Shown here piece by piece: positions 1 to 10,011 of a stretch of 64,000 bases of DNA. Source of the stretch: Pythium myriotylum. Its lineage: Eukaryota; Oomycota; Peronosporomycetes; Pythiales; Pythiaceae. Position numbers and translations under genes: made by a program. The stretch spans positions 248,001-312,000 of the forward strand of contig JALJCQ010000015.1 of the NCBI GenBank assembly GCA_023091665.1, written 5' to 3'. The notes under the pieces are model-generated. The model saw only the letters and a list, made by a program, of their open reading frames with translations. It was not told where the DNA came from and did no database searches. Numbering within the stretch: position 1 is the first letter of the stretch; the number at the start of each line of letters is the position of its first letter.

Positions 1-251
1 GCCTCAAAAGTCTCGACATTGATTTATCGATTTTTTGGTTGTTGGTGCGGGACTTTCTTTCGAGGCTGAGTCGCACGTTGTCACCACTTGCGAGTGCCGT
101 AGCCACTTCCCCGCGCTCCGCCCGGGCTATGCACGCGTTGCAAGAGACCGCACGAGCAAACCAGTTCTCACTTGAATGTTCTCAGAACACATCCCGCCAT
201 CGCCGTGGGACGACGACTGGTCGCCACGGAACGAATCGCGCTTCGGAATCG

Positions 252-264
252 CCATTCGACAAAT
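252..264 (+). promoter_or_regulatory. Initiator-like element of the first small zinc-module gene
   Basis: The sequence CCATTCGACAAAT lies about 50 bases before the ATG at 316 and fits the published oomycete initiator consensus (TCATTYBNCAWTTT) at most positions. That the element sets transcription start is known for oomycetes in general; its use here is inference. Confidence 0.4.
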
Positions 265-315
265 CGCCGGCAATCGCGCAAGCTTGGAAATCGCCACCAC
301 TACCAATCTCGCACC

Positions 316-858
316 ATGCAAGCCACGTGCCTCTACGCCAGCAAGCCCTGCGCCAACCCTCGCTCGCTCAAGCCCAATGGCGAGCCGCACCGTCTCTGCG
401 CTGCCCACCGCGCCAAGGCCAACGATGCTCAGCGTCGCTGGCACTCGCGCCAGCGCCACGCGCCGAGCGAAGAAGGATACATCGCCTCGACCAAGGTCTC
501 TCGCAAGCGCAGCCGCACGCCGGCCTCGCCCACGTCGAGCGACTGCTCAAGTGAGACCGACGTGGCCGAATTCCAGTCGCGCCAGCGACGACGCACGCAC
601 GCGACGTCCAATGTGATCGCGTTTGCGCAGAGCGCGTGGGCGATGCCCACGGAGCTGACCATGCCCACGGTCGACCTGGGCTTCCTGCCCATGCTGCAGC
701 AGCTCGAGTACAACGAGCCAACGCGGCAGCAAGATTCGTTCACAGACGAGGAGCTCGCGCAGTTGGGCGGGTACCTCTTCGGAGTCGAGGACTACAAGCT
801 GCAGGCGCCAGAGATGGCGTACTTCGCACCAGGCGATGCTACAGTCTACTGCTTGTGA
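316..858 (+). CDS. Small zinc-module protein, cluster member 1
   Basis: 180 aa, no intron, unrecognised family. Residues 5-35 hold a C-x6-C-x12-H-x2-C-x2-H module that looks like a single zinc-binding unit, followed directly by a basic stretch ending in AQRRWHSRQR. A serine/threonine-rich linker with a nuclear-signal-like RKRSR follows, and the C-terminal half contains FTDEELAQL, a motif shared by most members. There is no signal peptide or membrane segment, so the protein is probably cytoplasmic or nuclear. The start is the first ATG just before the module, as in every paralogue. Closest member in the window is the one at 3097 (very similar N-terminus and C-terminal motif). A DNA- or RNA-binding regulator is plausible but inferred only. 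Confidence 0.8.
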   Translation: MQATCLYASKPCANPRSLKPNGEPHRLCAAHRAKANDAQRRWHSRQRHAPSEEGYIASTKVSRKRSRTPASPTSSDCSSETDVAEFQSRQRRRTHATSNVIAFAQSAWAMPTELTMPTVDLGFLPMLQQLEYNEPTRQQDSFTDEELAQLGGYLFGVEDYKLQAPEMAYFAPGDATVYCL

Positions 859-1366
859 ATGCTAGCTATATATATTGGAATTGAGACACTTTCATTGCAC
901 TACACATGTGTTCAATGTCAACTGCGGATGACCGCTTGATCTGAACCTCGAAGCATCATATGGCTTTGATAACGTGACCCCGCATTGACCTGGGCGCTCG
1001 ATTCCGGGTTGGAGGGAGAAGTCTCCAGATCATCGAGTTGTATGGAACTTAGTGCTGGTAAAAGCTTGGACTTCGATCCGTTCAGCTTCGAACGTCCCGT
1101 GTGCAACAGCGAACGATTGATCGCTCGCTGTGGCTCCCTGACGGCAGTTTTCTTCGTCGCTTTACCGAGCTGCCAGCTTCAGACGGGACAGAGCAAGTGG
1201 AGTGTTGAACAAGACAATACTTCGCAAAAAGATTTCCACATCGGGAGTTGAAGGCGGAAAATACTGAATTCGAATGGAAGCTGCACACCCTGAAGCATAT
1301 CTCGTGGGTTGTCACCGCAGATTTTTGGCTGCACACCCCGATATATCTTGGAGACGATGTCAGAAT
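859..1366. other. Intergenic, nothing recognised
   Basis: No coding frame with family similarity and no RNA gene was seen between cluster members 1 and 2. Confidence 0.5.
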
Positions 1367-1511
1367 ATCGATATATCTTTTTCAGTCGACTCAGGAGCTT
1401 CGCCACACTGAAGAGCGGTCGCGCAAGTCATACATTCCCCGTGACTTGAAAATAGATATATCTTTTTATTGGGCAGCTTGGCCGTGCGAGTCATACACTT
1501 CCAGTGACTTG
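1367..1511. repeat. Imperfect tandem repeat upstream of member 2
   Basis: Two copies of a block begin with GATATATCTTTTT and end with a GTCATACA...TGACTTG segment. The first copy is at about 1367-1448 and the second, shortened in the middle, at about 1452-1511. A third GATATATCTT lies at 1340. The block sits about 200 bases before the ATG at 1704, so a promoter role is possible. Confidence 0.5.
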
Positions 1512-1703
1512 TCGAACCCACTACCACACACACACGCATCGAACCCAGTCGGCGCGACTCTGCCATAAACGATGCGAAATTCACGATGAAGCCACCGATT
1601 GGAGTGCAACCAAAGTAATTCAAATGACTTGCAGAGTTGGAAACGAAGTCGATGAAAATCCACACGCTCTTTCTCATTCCGATTCTTCCTCCGTTCCCCG
1701 AGC

Positions 1704-2081
1704 ATGGATTCTACGCGGTGTCTCTACGCAAGCAAGCCCTGCACCAACTTGCGCTCCTGCAAGAACGATGGTCAGCTCCACCGCCTTTGCCGCTTTCACC
1801 GGGATAAGGCCAATGCAGCGCAGCGCCGCTGGCATCGCCGACGGGGATCGTCTCACACGGAAAAGAAGACCAGCGTGATGACCAAGCCGATACGGCCAGA
1901 AACAATCGTCAGCGGTCATGAGCTAGACGAACATGGCTTTTCCGATCTTAGTGCCATCCTGGAGGAGTTGGAAAACTCTCAGATCTCTATCGATTTGTAT
2001 GGTTTCGGCGTCACTCTTAGCCAGTTCACCTTCCAGTCAGAATGGGCATCAAGGGAGCCACACACGGTGTCTCTGCAGTGA
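1704..2081 (+). CDS. Small zinc-module protein, cluster member 2
   Basis: 125 aa, among the shortest members, no intron. The C-x6-C-x12-H-x2-C-x2-H module occupies residues 6-36 and is followed by AQRRWHRRR. The linker is short and the C-terminal motif is reduced to FSDLSAILEEL, still leucine-rich and acidic. The start is the ATG five residues before the first module cysteine. An initiator-like TCATTCCG lies about 30 bases upstream, at 1674. Function unknown; the same architecture as its neighbours implies the same kind of role. Its compact linker could mark a specialised or degenerating copy. Confidence 0.75.
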   Translation: MDSTRCLYASKPCTNLRSCKNDGQLHRLCRFHRDKANAAQRRWHRRRGSSHTEKKTSVMTKPIRPETIVSGHELDEHGFSDLSAILEELENSQISIDLYGFGVTLSQFTFQSEWASREPHTVSLQ

Positions 2082-3051
2082 GCCCACTCGAACCAAACAT
2101 TGTATCACTCCGAGGAGCCTAGATAACAATTCACAGCTTGCACTTGATTGACGAGACTTTATCTCGTCTATCAAGCACAAGCTAGATGAGTAATTGCGAT
2201 GCAGCGATGGATTACGTGAATGAATGCGCTCCACGACCGGATTCTTCTGCACACGACAGAATCAAGTTTGGCAGCGAATCTTGTCAAAAAGAAATGAAGG
2301 GGGGGGGGGGGGGGGGGGGTCTGGGCGTACCGCAAGTTGGATTTCCTGATCGACAGACGTTTTGCTGTCTTGGGTTACTAACCAGTACAGTACTGTCTCG
2401 AGTTTGCCGAGTAATCCACTGCATTACCGAGCCTTTGATCAGCCGACATGAAGAATAAATGCCCGTCCTAACTGCTGCGGCCTCGCAGACCATTGTTTGA
2501 ATAAGGGAAGCTCCACTCGATGCCGCAACGCTTCGACTTCAGATTAGAAGTCCTAACACTGGCGACTGCTAACACACGCAGCGTTTATGCTCGACAGTGC
2601 AATCTAGAACAGGGTGACTTTCCGAGCTGTCGGGCGTTGAATGTGGGAGAGACCCAAAACGGCACCATCCACTTGGCGGGCTACGTTGCATCTTTTGCCC
2701 ACTAGACAACCCTACTGTGGACAGTTGATTTGACACATGTGCATCTTCATGTCATTTTCTTATCGAGATTGCCGTATTGTTGTAACTCTGATCATTGGCA
2801 TGTGATAGAGCAACGACGCGTCCAATCCTAGCAAGTCCCACGATACAATAATGCTTCTGTCCAGTACGGTAAGAGAAAATGCATGGTGCGTAACACAAGA
2901 TAAGCGGGCAGCTTTCCCGCGATGCTCAAGGGATTGTTATCGCCCAACCTATGCACTCTTTGCGAGGAATTCGACGCATCTCCCCGAAGAGGAAAGCCGA
3001 TTTGAGGTCCACGAATGGTAGTCAAAAATACCCCGGCGAAGTCTGTAGGCG
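2082..3051. other. Intergenic with a poly-G tract
   Basis: No supported gene. Contains a run of 21 G at 2299-2319. The short open frames on both strands lack family features. Confidence 0.5.
2299..2319. repeat. Poly-G tract (G21)
   Basis: Uninterrupted run of 21 guanines; one of five long G or C tracts in the window. Confidence 0.95.
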
Positions 3052-3064
3052 CATTACTCGATTT
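3052..3064 (+). promoter_or_regulatory. Initiator-like element of member 3
   Basis: CATTACTCGATTT, about 33 bases before the ATG at 3097, matches the oomycete initiator core with two mismatches. Confidence 0.35.
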
Positions 3065-3096
3065 GCTTCCTTTAGCTCGCACCTACCGCCCCTACA

Positions 3097-3624
3097 ATGC
3101 AGGCCTCCAACACGTGTCTATACCCTAGCAAGCCTTGCTACAATCCACGCTCAGTCAAGCCCAACGGCAAGCCTCATCGACTCTGCACTTTGCACCGCAG
3201 TAGGGCCAACAATGCGCAGCGCCGCTGGCACTCGCGCCAGCGTCACTCACCAGATGACGAAGGATACATACCGTCGACCAAGAGCTCACGCAAGCGTCGG
3301 CGCACACCGATATCGCCTGCGACCAGCACCAGCTCGAGCGAGACTGATGTCACCGAATTCGACCAAATTCAATGGAGCTCATTCGCGTTGTCATTCGAAT
3401 CAGCTCTTACCCTACCAGCTCCCGTGACATTGCTGCCTTGGGCGAATTCCCTCGCAGCAAGCCCAGCGTTTCTTCCGTTTGCGGAACCAGCCAACCAATT
3501 TTTTTGCCAGCCAATCGCCGATCACAGCCCCTTCAGCGACGAAGAGCTCGCGCAGCTGAGCAGTTTTATCGTCGACTTCGACGATTACATTGAGGAGGTC
3601 GCAGTCTCAAGCTGTTGTCTATAG
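3097..3624 (+). CDS. Small zinc-module protein, cluster member 3
   Basis: 175 aa, no intron. The N-terminal C-x6-C-x12-H-x2-C-x2-H module is followed by AQRRWHSRQRH, then GYIPSTK and an RKRRRTP basic patch, both shared with member 1, then SSSETDV and a C-terminal FSDEELAQLSSF motif. Members 1 and 3 are the most similar pair in this part of the cluster along the whole length, which points to a fairly recent duplication. No signal peptide. Same strand as members 1, 2, 4 and 5, at 1.1-1.4 kb spacing, so each is likely its own transcription unit. Function unrecognised. Confidence 0.8.
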   Translation: MQASNTCLYPSKPCYNPRSVKPNGKPHRLCTLHRSRANNAQRRWHSRQRHSPDDEGYIPSTKSSRKRRRTPISPATSTSSSETDVTEFDQIQWSSFALSFESALTLPAPVTLLPWANSLAASPAFLPFAEPANQFFCQPIADHSPFSDEELAQLSSFIVDFDDYIEEVAVSSCCL

Positions 3625-4164
3625 GGTTGTTTTGAACATGATTATTATGTTTTGCACTCGAACGTACAGTACAGTACGTACTATTGCTGTGGTACCGAAA
3701 ATCTCGAGACCAGGAAGCCTCGGCTCACCATCAACCTCCATCCGACGATCGGTTTGTGACTTTCTAATATATCGCACTGTATACAGCTTTGACGTCGAAT
3801 CAGCCAAGTTGGCTGGGTTGAGAATAATCTATGGATTTCTTGTCTTGCGCCGCTGGATTCCTTGATAAAGTTAGTTTCAACCCACCGTGCCGGACTGCTT
3901 CTGCATGATATCAGACAAAGAGTGGGACTAGGTGGTGCAGACGGTCGACACCTGGAACTTCCAGATCGCGCACTGCTTGCGCCATATCTCCTTCACAATA
4001 ACGAGCGATTGGCCACTACGTCAAGGGAATGCGGCCCCACCACACTCTGTGTGTGCCTTGCTTACTTTTCGCCTTGTAATCCAGACGAAGACGATTTATT
4101 CACCAATTGGCTCCCCGGCTCGCAAAGCTGATCTTCCTTCTCTCGTAGTACAGAACTGCTCACA
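3625..4164. other. Intergenic, nothing recognised
   Basis: Contains a GTACAGTACAGTAC-type short repeat near 3665 but no supported gene. Confidence 0.5.
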
Positions 4165-4740
4165 ATGAACGGTCTCCGATGCCTCTACACGAGCAAGCCT
4201 TGTGATAACATTCGATCAATGAAGGAGAACGGCCAACCCCACCGCCTCTGCGATATGCATCGAGCGCGAGCAAACGAGGCGCAACGACGCTGGTTGCTGC
4301 GCCAACGCGGTGGTGGAAACGTTGACGCTGCCTCGGGCGAAGTCGTGGTGCCGCCGCGCCGAATTCGGCAGCCGATCATCTACCAACCAGTTCCGCAAGA
4401 CGTAGGCTTGGCGGCTTCGTGGCGGCGACGAAGGCGCACAATCAACAAGGTCTTTCGAAACGCCGCGACACTGTTTCCAGCGGGGATCTGCACTCAAGTG
4501 CAGCCCTTCAGTGGGTCACTTGTCCGTCCGCCGTACAGCACGATGGCGAACACATCTGTGAATGAGTTTGGCGGCGGCCTTCCGCAAGATCTCGTCTGTA
4601 ACCCGGCGATGATCGAGTCTGATGCACCTGCCCTTCAGCATACTGTTGTAGCTGACTGGGCGAGCCTACTCCACCACCACACATTCTTTGAAAAGCACCA
4701 AGCAAAACCCGCACAGCCGACCGAAGAACTACCTCACTGA
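4165..4740 (+). CDS. Small zinc-module protein, cluster member 4
   Basis: 191 aa, no intron, the longest member. The module C-x6-C-x12-H-x2-C-x2-H lies at residues 6-36, followed by AQRRWLLRQR. The middle is enriched in arginine (RRIRQP, WRRRRR), which may act as a nuclear signal or nucleic-acid contact. The C-terminal acidic/leucine motif is weaker than in members 1 and 3. The start is the first ATG, with a CACA context. Function unknown. It differs from its neighbours mainly in the longer, more arginine-rich middle. Confidence 0.75.
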   Translation: MNGLRCLYTSKPCDNIRSMKENGQPHRLCDMHRARANEAQRRWLLRQRGGGNVDAASGEVVVPPRRIRQPIIYQPVPQDVGLAASWRRRRRTINKVFRNAATLFPAGICTQVQPFSGSLVRPPYSTMANTSVNEFGGGLPQDLVCNPAMIESDAPALQHTVVADWASLLHHHTFFEKHQAKPAQPTEELPH

Positions 4741-5400
4741 CCAACTCATACAATGAATACCGTACAGCCACCAGTGAGCCATACATCTAATGCATCACTT
4801 TCGAATCATATACCCAGGACTAGGAAGATGTAGCGAAGCTTTCTAGTGGCAAAAAAAGTTCTCACATTCACTGCGTAGAGCTTGAATACAATAACTATCA
4901 TCGTTCCATGCGCTAAAGGTCTTTCCGTCCAGATCGACATACGTAGTAGGGGCAAATCAGCTACAGTAGCAACATATTCATTAGATCGTTTTGGCGTGAT
5001 ACCATAGAATCAACTCTCAGTTTCCACGACGACATCAGAAGCGAAAATTTCGGCAGTAACTCCGACGAAAAGGGGTGTCGAGTGCAAGTGAGAAACCGCA
5101 TGGTTGTCCTCATCAAGTTTCCTTGATCTACACGCTGAATATCTTGCTTGGTGCAGCTGCTAAGTGTGCGCGATCAAGTGTGATATCCGTGTTGTTCTTT
5201 CTCGTCCTTCCATGTCACCCCTATCATCGTTTCCATCATTCACGGTCTTGAATACAAATCGCAGGACTGAACTTTACGAGATCGCGTCCAATGGGTTCGA
5301 GATTCCTGGTCACACACGAGTGCGGTTAGCTTCGACACCAATTCACATTACGATCTACCCCAACCTGCACAATTTAGACCATCAAACCCAGCTGAGACTG
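4741..5400. other. Intergenic, nothing recognised
   Basis: An open frame runs in phase upstream of the ATG at 5401, but it lacks conserved features and is treated as 5' leader. Confidence 0.45.
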
Positions 5401-5949
5401 ATGGAGACTTCGCGGTGCATGTACTCGAGTAAAGCATGCTTCAACAAGCGTACTCTCAAGCCAAACGGAGAACTTCATCGCCTCTGTGCGATCCATCGCG
5501 CTAAAGCCAACGACGCGCAGCGTCGCTGGCACTCCAGGCAACGCCTCAACACAGGTCGAAGTACAGCGGCAATTTCGCCAACCGCAGCACCAACGATAGG
5601 TATTAAGCGATGCAGAGAGCAAACGGAAATGACACGGAGAGGGTCGAATAAAGCCAGAGTCGCTCGACCTCGACGAGAGCATAAGCCTCATACGACTGTC
5701 AAGAATGCGAACGAAGGTGCACTTACGGGGCCAGCGATAGCCTCCCCAGGAGATTGCAGCACAAGGGTCAACCTAGTTCCTCATGTATTTCTCGGGGAAG
5801 AAGCCAATTTTGATCCTTTGAACGACCAAGACGCGTTGCTTCTAAACGAGCTTGTGCTTAGCTTCGAAAGTTCAGCAGCAACCAAAGCGAAGGACCATCT
5901 CACTGGGGAGAAGAAAACTTCGACTCGCCACTGCGACGCATTCTTCTGA
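5401..5949 (+). CDS. Small zinc-module protein, cluster member 5
   Basis: 182 aa, no intron. The module C-x6-C-x12-H-x2-C-x2-H begins five residues after the chosen start and is followed by AQRRWHSRQR. The reading frame stays open for another 79 codons upstream, but all other members start just before the module, so this ATG is preferred. The middle carries basic patches (KRCREQ, RPRREHK). The C-terminal part has LNDQDALLLNELVLSFES, a variant of the shared acidic/leucine motif. Last of five consecutive plus-strand copies. Function unknown. Confidence 0.75.
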   Translation: METSRCMYSSKACFNKRTLKPNGELHRLCAIHRAKANDAQRRWHSRQRLNTGRSTAAISPTAAPTIGIKRCREQTEMTRRGSNKARVARPRREHKPHTTVKNANEGALTGPAIASPGDCSTRVNLVPHVFLGEEANFDPLNDQDALLLNELVLSFESSAATKAKDHLTGEKKTSTRHCDAFF

Positions 5950-6480
5950 CGGTTTCTCACATGGAAATAGGAGATGACCGGTGAATCTCTTCAGCGATCA
6001 TCTTTCAAGTTCCTGGGACCAACTCCTGGTCAAACTCAATATCGGTTCACTCGTTTATCGCTGATTAACAACGAGGAGGAAGCGGAAAGAGTGTTCATTG
6101 TAGCGCTTTACACAAGAAATAGAGAAGCGCTGGACCCTAGAACCTGGGTAGGAACTGCATAAACTCTTGCCACTGGGTACTGCATCCAAATATTCGCGGC
6201 GAAAATGCAGACATTTGATGCAACTCTCAGCCTGATAATGGGATGTCATCTTCAAGTTGCTGCAGTTCCAATTTTACTATCCCTTGAAGTCCCAATACAG
6301 AATTGATTATGGTTCGAACCACAAATCTCGACTTCGTGCTTTTGAGAGTTGCAGTTGAGACGAAGACTGCGGAACATCACGCATCAGTATGCCTCTTCTG
6401 GTAGCAGCATCCGTTTATGATCGTGTGGGCCATCTTGCGCGAACCAACTCAATTGCGCGCCGCGTCGTGTCTAAAGTATG
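5950..6480. other. Intergenic between convergent members 5 and 6
   Basis: No supported gene or RNA was seen. Confidence 0.5.
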
Positions 6481-6825
6481 CTAACGATACGGTCCCTTGA
6501 TCTCGCTATCACTCGAGCCTTCGTCAGAACTGAAGAGAAGCTCATACAGCTCGGCGAGCTCCTGGTCTGTCAGCGCAGTGGTCTGCAATACTTCTTGGAC
6601 TGCCGGAGCTACGGCAGTGACAACAGCGTTTCCCGTTCTTTGCTCTTTCACACTTCGTTGTCTACTGTGCCATCTCCTCTGCGCTTGGTTCGCCCGGTCT
6701 CGGTGAACTCTGCATAGTCGGTGGAGGGATCCGTCAACCTTTCTTGATCGATTGTTCATGCACACTTTGCTGACGTAGAGGCACTGGTTTGGGTCTTTAT
6801 TTGTACGTCGCGAGGGCTTCAGCAT
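6481..6825 (-). CDS. Small zinc-module protein, cluster member 6
   Basis: 114 aa, the shortest member, on the minus strand and convergent with member 5. The C-x6-C-x12-H-x2-C-x2-H module follows a 14-residue basic leader (KPSRRTNK) and is followed by AQRRWHSRQR. The linker is only about 30 residues. LTDQELAELYELLF, a clear copy of the C-terminal motif, comes close to the stop and is followed by an acidic tail. It therefore shows the minimal architecture of the family: zinc module, basic stretch, short linker, acidic/leucine tail. Function unrecognised. Confidence 0.75.
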   Translation of the reverse strand: MLKPSRRTNKDPNQCLYVSKVCMNNRSRKVDGSLHRLCRVHRDRANQAQRRWHSRQRSVKEQRTGNAVVTAVAPAVQEVLQTTALTDQELAELYELLFSSDEGSSDSEIKGPYR

Positions 6826-7007
6826 AAGCCAGAGAAGTAGGAAATGACTTCTCCATTCGTAGACTCTGGTAGCCTATCTCCGGGGACCCTGATCCATCCG
6901 TTGATGGTAGCCAACGCTCAAAGAAATTCAACTCCTCGCTTACTCCCATTTGAACCCATCGGGCAGTGCCACCCGAGCCCAGAAATCCACATTAAACTCA
7001 AGAGGGT

Positions 7008-7394
7008 CTATTTGAAGTTGGTGTTTGCAAGATACGAATGAAGCGGCGGTAGTTGGGATACAGACTGTGGGAGTGGGTTGAGTACATGGTGGGGTGAGGT
7101 CGGCCTCACACGATCTTGAATAAACTCAGCAGGAACCGCATCTGTCGATGAGACCACGCTCCCCCCGTAGCCATAAAAACCAGCGGGCGCATAATAATCG
7201 TAGGCAGACTCGTATCTTGAGGAATCAGCGATTTTGAAGCCCCCATTTCGTTTCGCACGCCAACGACGCTGCGCCACCTTGGCCTTCGTGCGATGCATTG
7301 TGCAAAGTCGGTGAAGCTCGCCGTTTTTCTTAGCCGAACGTGGGTTATAGCACGGTTTGTTTGTGTAGAGGCATAGCATCGTCGGTGCATTCAT
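7008..7394 (-). CDS. Small zinc-module protein, cluster member 7, divergent C-terminus
   Basis: 128 aa, no intron. The N-terminal C-x6-C-x12-H-x2-C-x2-H module is intact, but the basic stretch reads KAKVAQRRWRAKR rather than the usual KAN-x-AQRRW. After it comes a tyrosine/glycine-rich segment (DYYAPAGFYGYGG), and the acidic/leucine motif found in other members is missing. The start ATG lies seven residues before the first cysteine. Either this copy has lost the C-terminal function or it was spliced or mutated into a different tail. Tandem with member 6 on the minus strand. Confidence 0.65.
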   Translation of the reverse strand: MNAPTMLCLYTNKPCYNPRSAKKNGELHRLCTMHRTKAKVAQRRWRAKRNGGFKIADSSRYESAYDYYAPAGFYGYGGSVVSSTDAVPAEFIQDRVRPTSPHHVLNPLPQSVSQLPPLHSYLANTNFK

Positions 7395-8185
7395 CGCGAT
7401 TAGACTTTGATAAAGCGCTTGGTAAATTTCGAAGTGAGCGGAAACTCGAGTCCCCCGTGAGAAGGCTTTCTCCTCACTGGAACGTTGCTTGCACCAAACT
7501 TGTGCATATCTCGTGCAAATGGACTGTCCCTGCGCTCAGATCTCCCCTCCAGTCGATGGTCCCCCAACCTCAAGACCTAGAAAAAATCACGCCACTGGAT
7601 ATCTCGAGTTCTCGACTAAGAAGAAAGGGCCCAATCATACTGCATAGAAGACTACACTTTGCGCAGACTCATCCAGTCGTTTGCAAATCAACATGTCGAA
7701 ACCAGCAAGAGCTTTCCCAACAAGTTTCCAACAAAATTTCTTCAGAAATTTTGTTTTTTAGGAACTAGTACATGCTGAGTTTTAGAAGAGTCAGCAGTTC
7801 CTACGAAAGATTGCCGAGACCGGATAGAGGTAGATCACCAGGAACAGCGTTGGGTTGTTGGATTTTCGTGATATGGGTGCTGTAGTGGAACACGAGAGTA
7901 CATTTTTGTTTGGTGAGGAATCACTGCGAACGTCCCGATACCAGATTCTATTGACGCAAGCGAACATAAACCACGCGAGTGAGATTTTTTCGCATTATTG
8001 TATCCAGTCGCACTGCTGCACGAGTGCAACTCCTTCAAAAAGAGCAGAGAAGACACTATTAACTCATCTCAATCCTCGTTTCAGGTCGAACTGTCAATTC
8101 ATCTGGGAAAGAGGGGCACACACGGCATTGTACATGAGCACTGGATTCTCGGGTGACGTGTCTAGGTGCATCTTCGTAGGTTGCA
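7395..8185. other. Intergenic, nothing recognised
   Basis: No conserved frame or RNA gene was seen. The stretch ends at the first RNase H-like remnant. Confidence 0.45.
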
Positions 8186-8347
8186 ATGGCCGATAAGGCA
8201 GCGAACCAAGCGATGGAGACCGGTGCCAGTTATCAAGCGAAAGAGGAATATGGACGGGAAGAGCTCTCCGCTCTCAGCGAATGGCTCATCAACGATGTCC
8301 ATCATTGGATGCACAACAACGGAGACAAGGACGTACAGCGCACTTAA
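8186..8347 (+). pseudogene. RNase H-like C-terminal fragment
   Basis: A 53-codon frame starting MADKAANQAMETG matches the C-terminal helix region of the RNase H-like pieces nearby (MADLAANIAMDTRRSVQ at about 9610). The N-terminal fold and catalytic residues are absent, so this is a remnant. A GC-rich stretch at about 8369-8500 after the stop may belong to the same dead element. Confidence 0.5.
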
Positions 8348-8887
8348 GCGCTGTCTGCAGCCATTGGTGTAGCAAGACGGTGTTACCCCACCTACGGTGG
8401 GTGGCGGTCCAGAATGGACTGGCCACTGGGGTGCGGGTCAACACAAAGCGGGGTCAGGTGTGTGCGCACACGGGGTACTAAGGGTCATCCTAGTTCAGGT
8501 ATTGCACTAGTAACTTAATGTACCTTATCATAAAAAAAAAAATCTTCCTAGGTTGTCCAGGACTTCTCACGAGCGCCGTGGATGAGTATAAAGTGAAATT
8601 TACTGTATCGATCTACTGATTGTGAGCTACAATAGCTCCAAAAAGTGCGATGGAAGTTGATGGAGGGTCCCGATCAATCCGGGACTGGGAGGCGTTACAA
8701 AGAGCGACAGAATTGATTATTCTGGACTGAGGACAGCCGAGCACTTCCGACCGAACGTTAGACATCCTGGTGATGATGATGATGGTGATGATGAAGTCAA
8801 TTGATTTCAACAACTGGACCCTAATAGCTACAAAGAAAGGTCCCAAAGAATACACAAGATGGCTGACTGGCCAACCACGGACGAAGG
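8348..8887. other. Possible element tail, unidentified
   Basis: The first 150 bases contain short GC-rich direct and inverted motifs, such as CACCTACGGTGGGTGG near 8390. Around 8771-8795 there is a GATGAT-rich run. No gene is supported. Confidence 0.3.
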
Positions 8888-9312
8888 TCATTTTCGACCA
8901 TTGAGGCGAGGTCGGCTTGATCTTGTCTGGTGGTCGGAAGGAAGATTTGATGGCTGTTGATAAATAGCCTTCGTGTCCATGGCACAATTGGCCAACGCTT
9001 CGGCCATCCTTTTGCATTCACGGAGATGGTGGTGCCTCCATTGGATCGAGAGTTTTTCCGCAAGCCTGCGTACAGTCGTGTAGCCCGCAACAGTTCGGGA
9101 TGCCGTGTAGTCTGTAGCTCTTGAGCTGCCCGAGGATAAGTGCACTGTCCCCGATTAACTTCGATGTTGCCTTCCGATAGGATATCGCGGCTCGGAGTCC
9201 GTCGAGTACGATTAACCCACGGTACTCGGCGCTGTTGTTCGTGGTCTTGCTCGAAACGTGGCTTACGGCCGCGCTCCACACGATACTTGGTGCTTCTGTG
9301 GAACGCTTGCAA
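8888..9312 (-). pseudogene. RNase H-like gene remnant, frameshifted
   Basis: On the minus strand one frame gives TTNNSAEYRGLIVLDGLRAA and, about 20 residues later, GDSALILGQLKSYRL, the signature order of stand-alone RNase H (RVT_3-type) domains. After about 9120 the match continues in another frame (RRLAEKLSIQW, then KRMAEALANCAMDTKAIYQ). At least one frameshift is therefore needed to follow the domain, and no N-terminal glycine-rich strand is present. This is a decayed copy, head-to-head with the plus-strand copy that begins at about 9258. Such domains in oomycetes come from retroelement or domesticated RNase H families; which applies here is not decided. Confidence 0.6.
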
Positions 9313-9767
9313 CGGACGCGGATGCAGTGACAGCGAGGATAGTTCGGAGCGCCAGCATGTCCTACGCTAGCTGCACCACCACGAACAACCAAGCCGAATA
9401 CCTCGGCCTCATCACGGGGCTGGCGGCCGCTGAAACGCATCGGTGGCGTCTGGATGTTGTCGGGGATAGCGCGCTTATCCTGGGGCAGATGCGCAGCTAC
9501 AGACCACCTCGACACCCAACCCTCCGACCCCTATACGCGGAAGCTCGGCGATTAGCTGATCGGGTTCGTGTTCGCACGTGGACCCACCACCTTCGAGCCT
9601 ACAACAAGATGGCCGACCTCGCGGCCAACATTGCTATGGACACCAGACGAAGTGTCCAGGGGCTCCACATCCAGCCAAGGGAACACCACTCCCGGCTTGA
9701 GGCCCACCTGGCCACAGATTTTCACGAATGGCAATCACGCCATCTTCGCCACGATTCATCGGGGTAG
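9258..9767 (+). pseudogene. RNase H-like gene, middle and C-terminal part
   Basis: An open frame of about 170 codons contains TTTNNQAEYLGLITGLAAA, then DVVGDSALILGQMRSYR, then YNKMADLAANIAMDTRRSVQ, all in order and in one frame. These correspond to the central helix, the GDSxL strand and the C-terminal helix of RNase H folds. The N-terminal FDGG/NPGPGG strand is missing and there is no convincing ATG, so the copy is 5'-truncated. It is the best preserved of at least nine remnants in the window and the best query for finding the parent element. It overlaps the opposite-strand copy at its 5' end. Confidence 0.6.
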
Positions 9768-9806
9768 TTCAATAGGGTATATCGCCCGGCTATAGGAGTC
9801 CATTAA

Positions 9807-9926
9807 TTGCGATCCAATAGACCTCACGTTCAAAGCCAAAGCTTCTGTGGAACGATGATAGCGAACGACAACTGCCCCGGCCTTACAAGGTCCTGGTTTG
9901 CCCCGAGACCCTTCATCAAAATGGAG
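9807..9926 (-). pseudogene. RNase H-like N-terminal fragment
   Basis: The minus strand encodes LHFDEGSRGKPGPCKAGAVV and on to about SIGSQ, the N-terminal strand of an RNase H fold (usual form FDGGSRGNPGPGGAG). The rest of the domain is absent. Head-to-head with the plus-strand piece starting at 10012. Confidence 0.55.
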
Positions 9927-10011
9927 GGGTGCGTGGACGCCCTCCTCCTTGCACTGTTGCGACTCACAACAGCGTCTATCAGTCTCACAACTTGTGAGTC
10001 GACAACAGTCT

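Noticed and set aside
8369..8500. SINE with tRNA-like promoter boxes
   Set aside because: A TAGCAAGACGG segment faintly resembles an A box, but no B box at the right distance was found.
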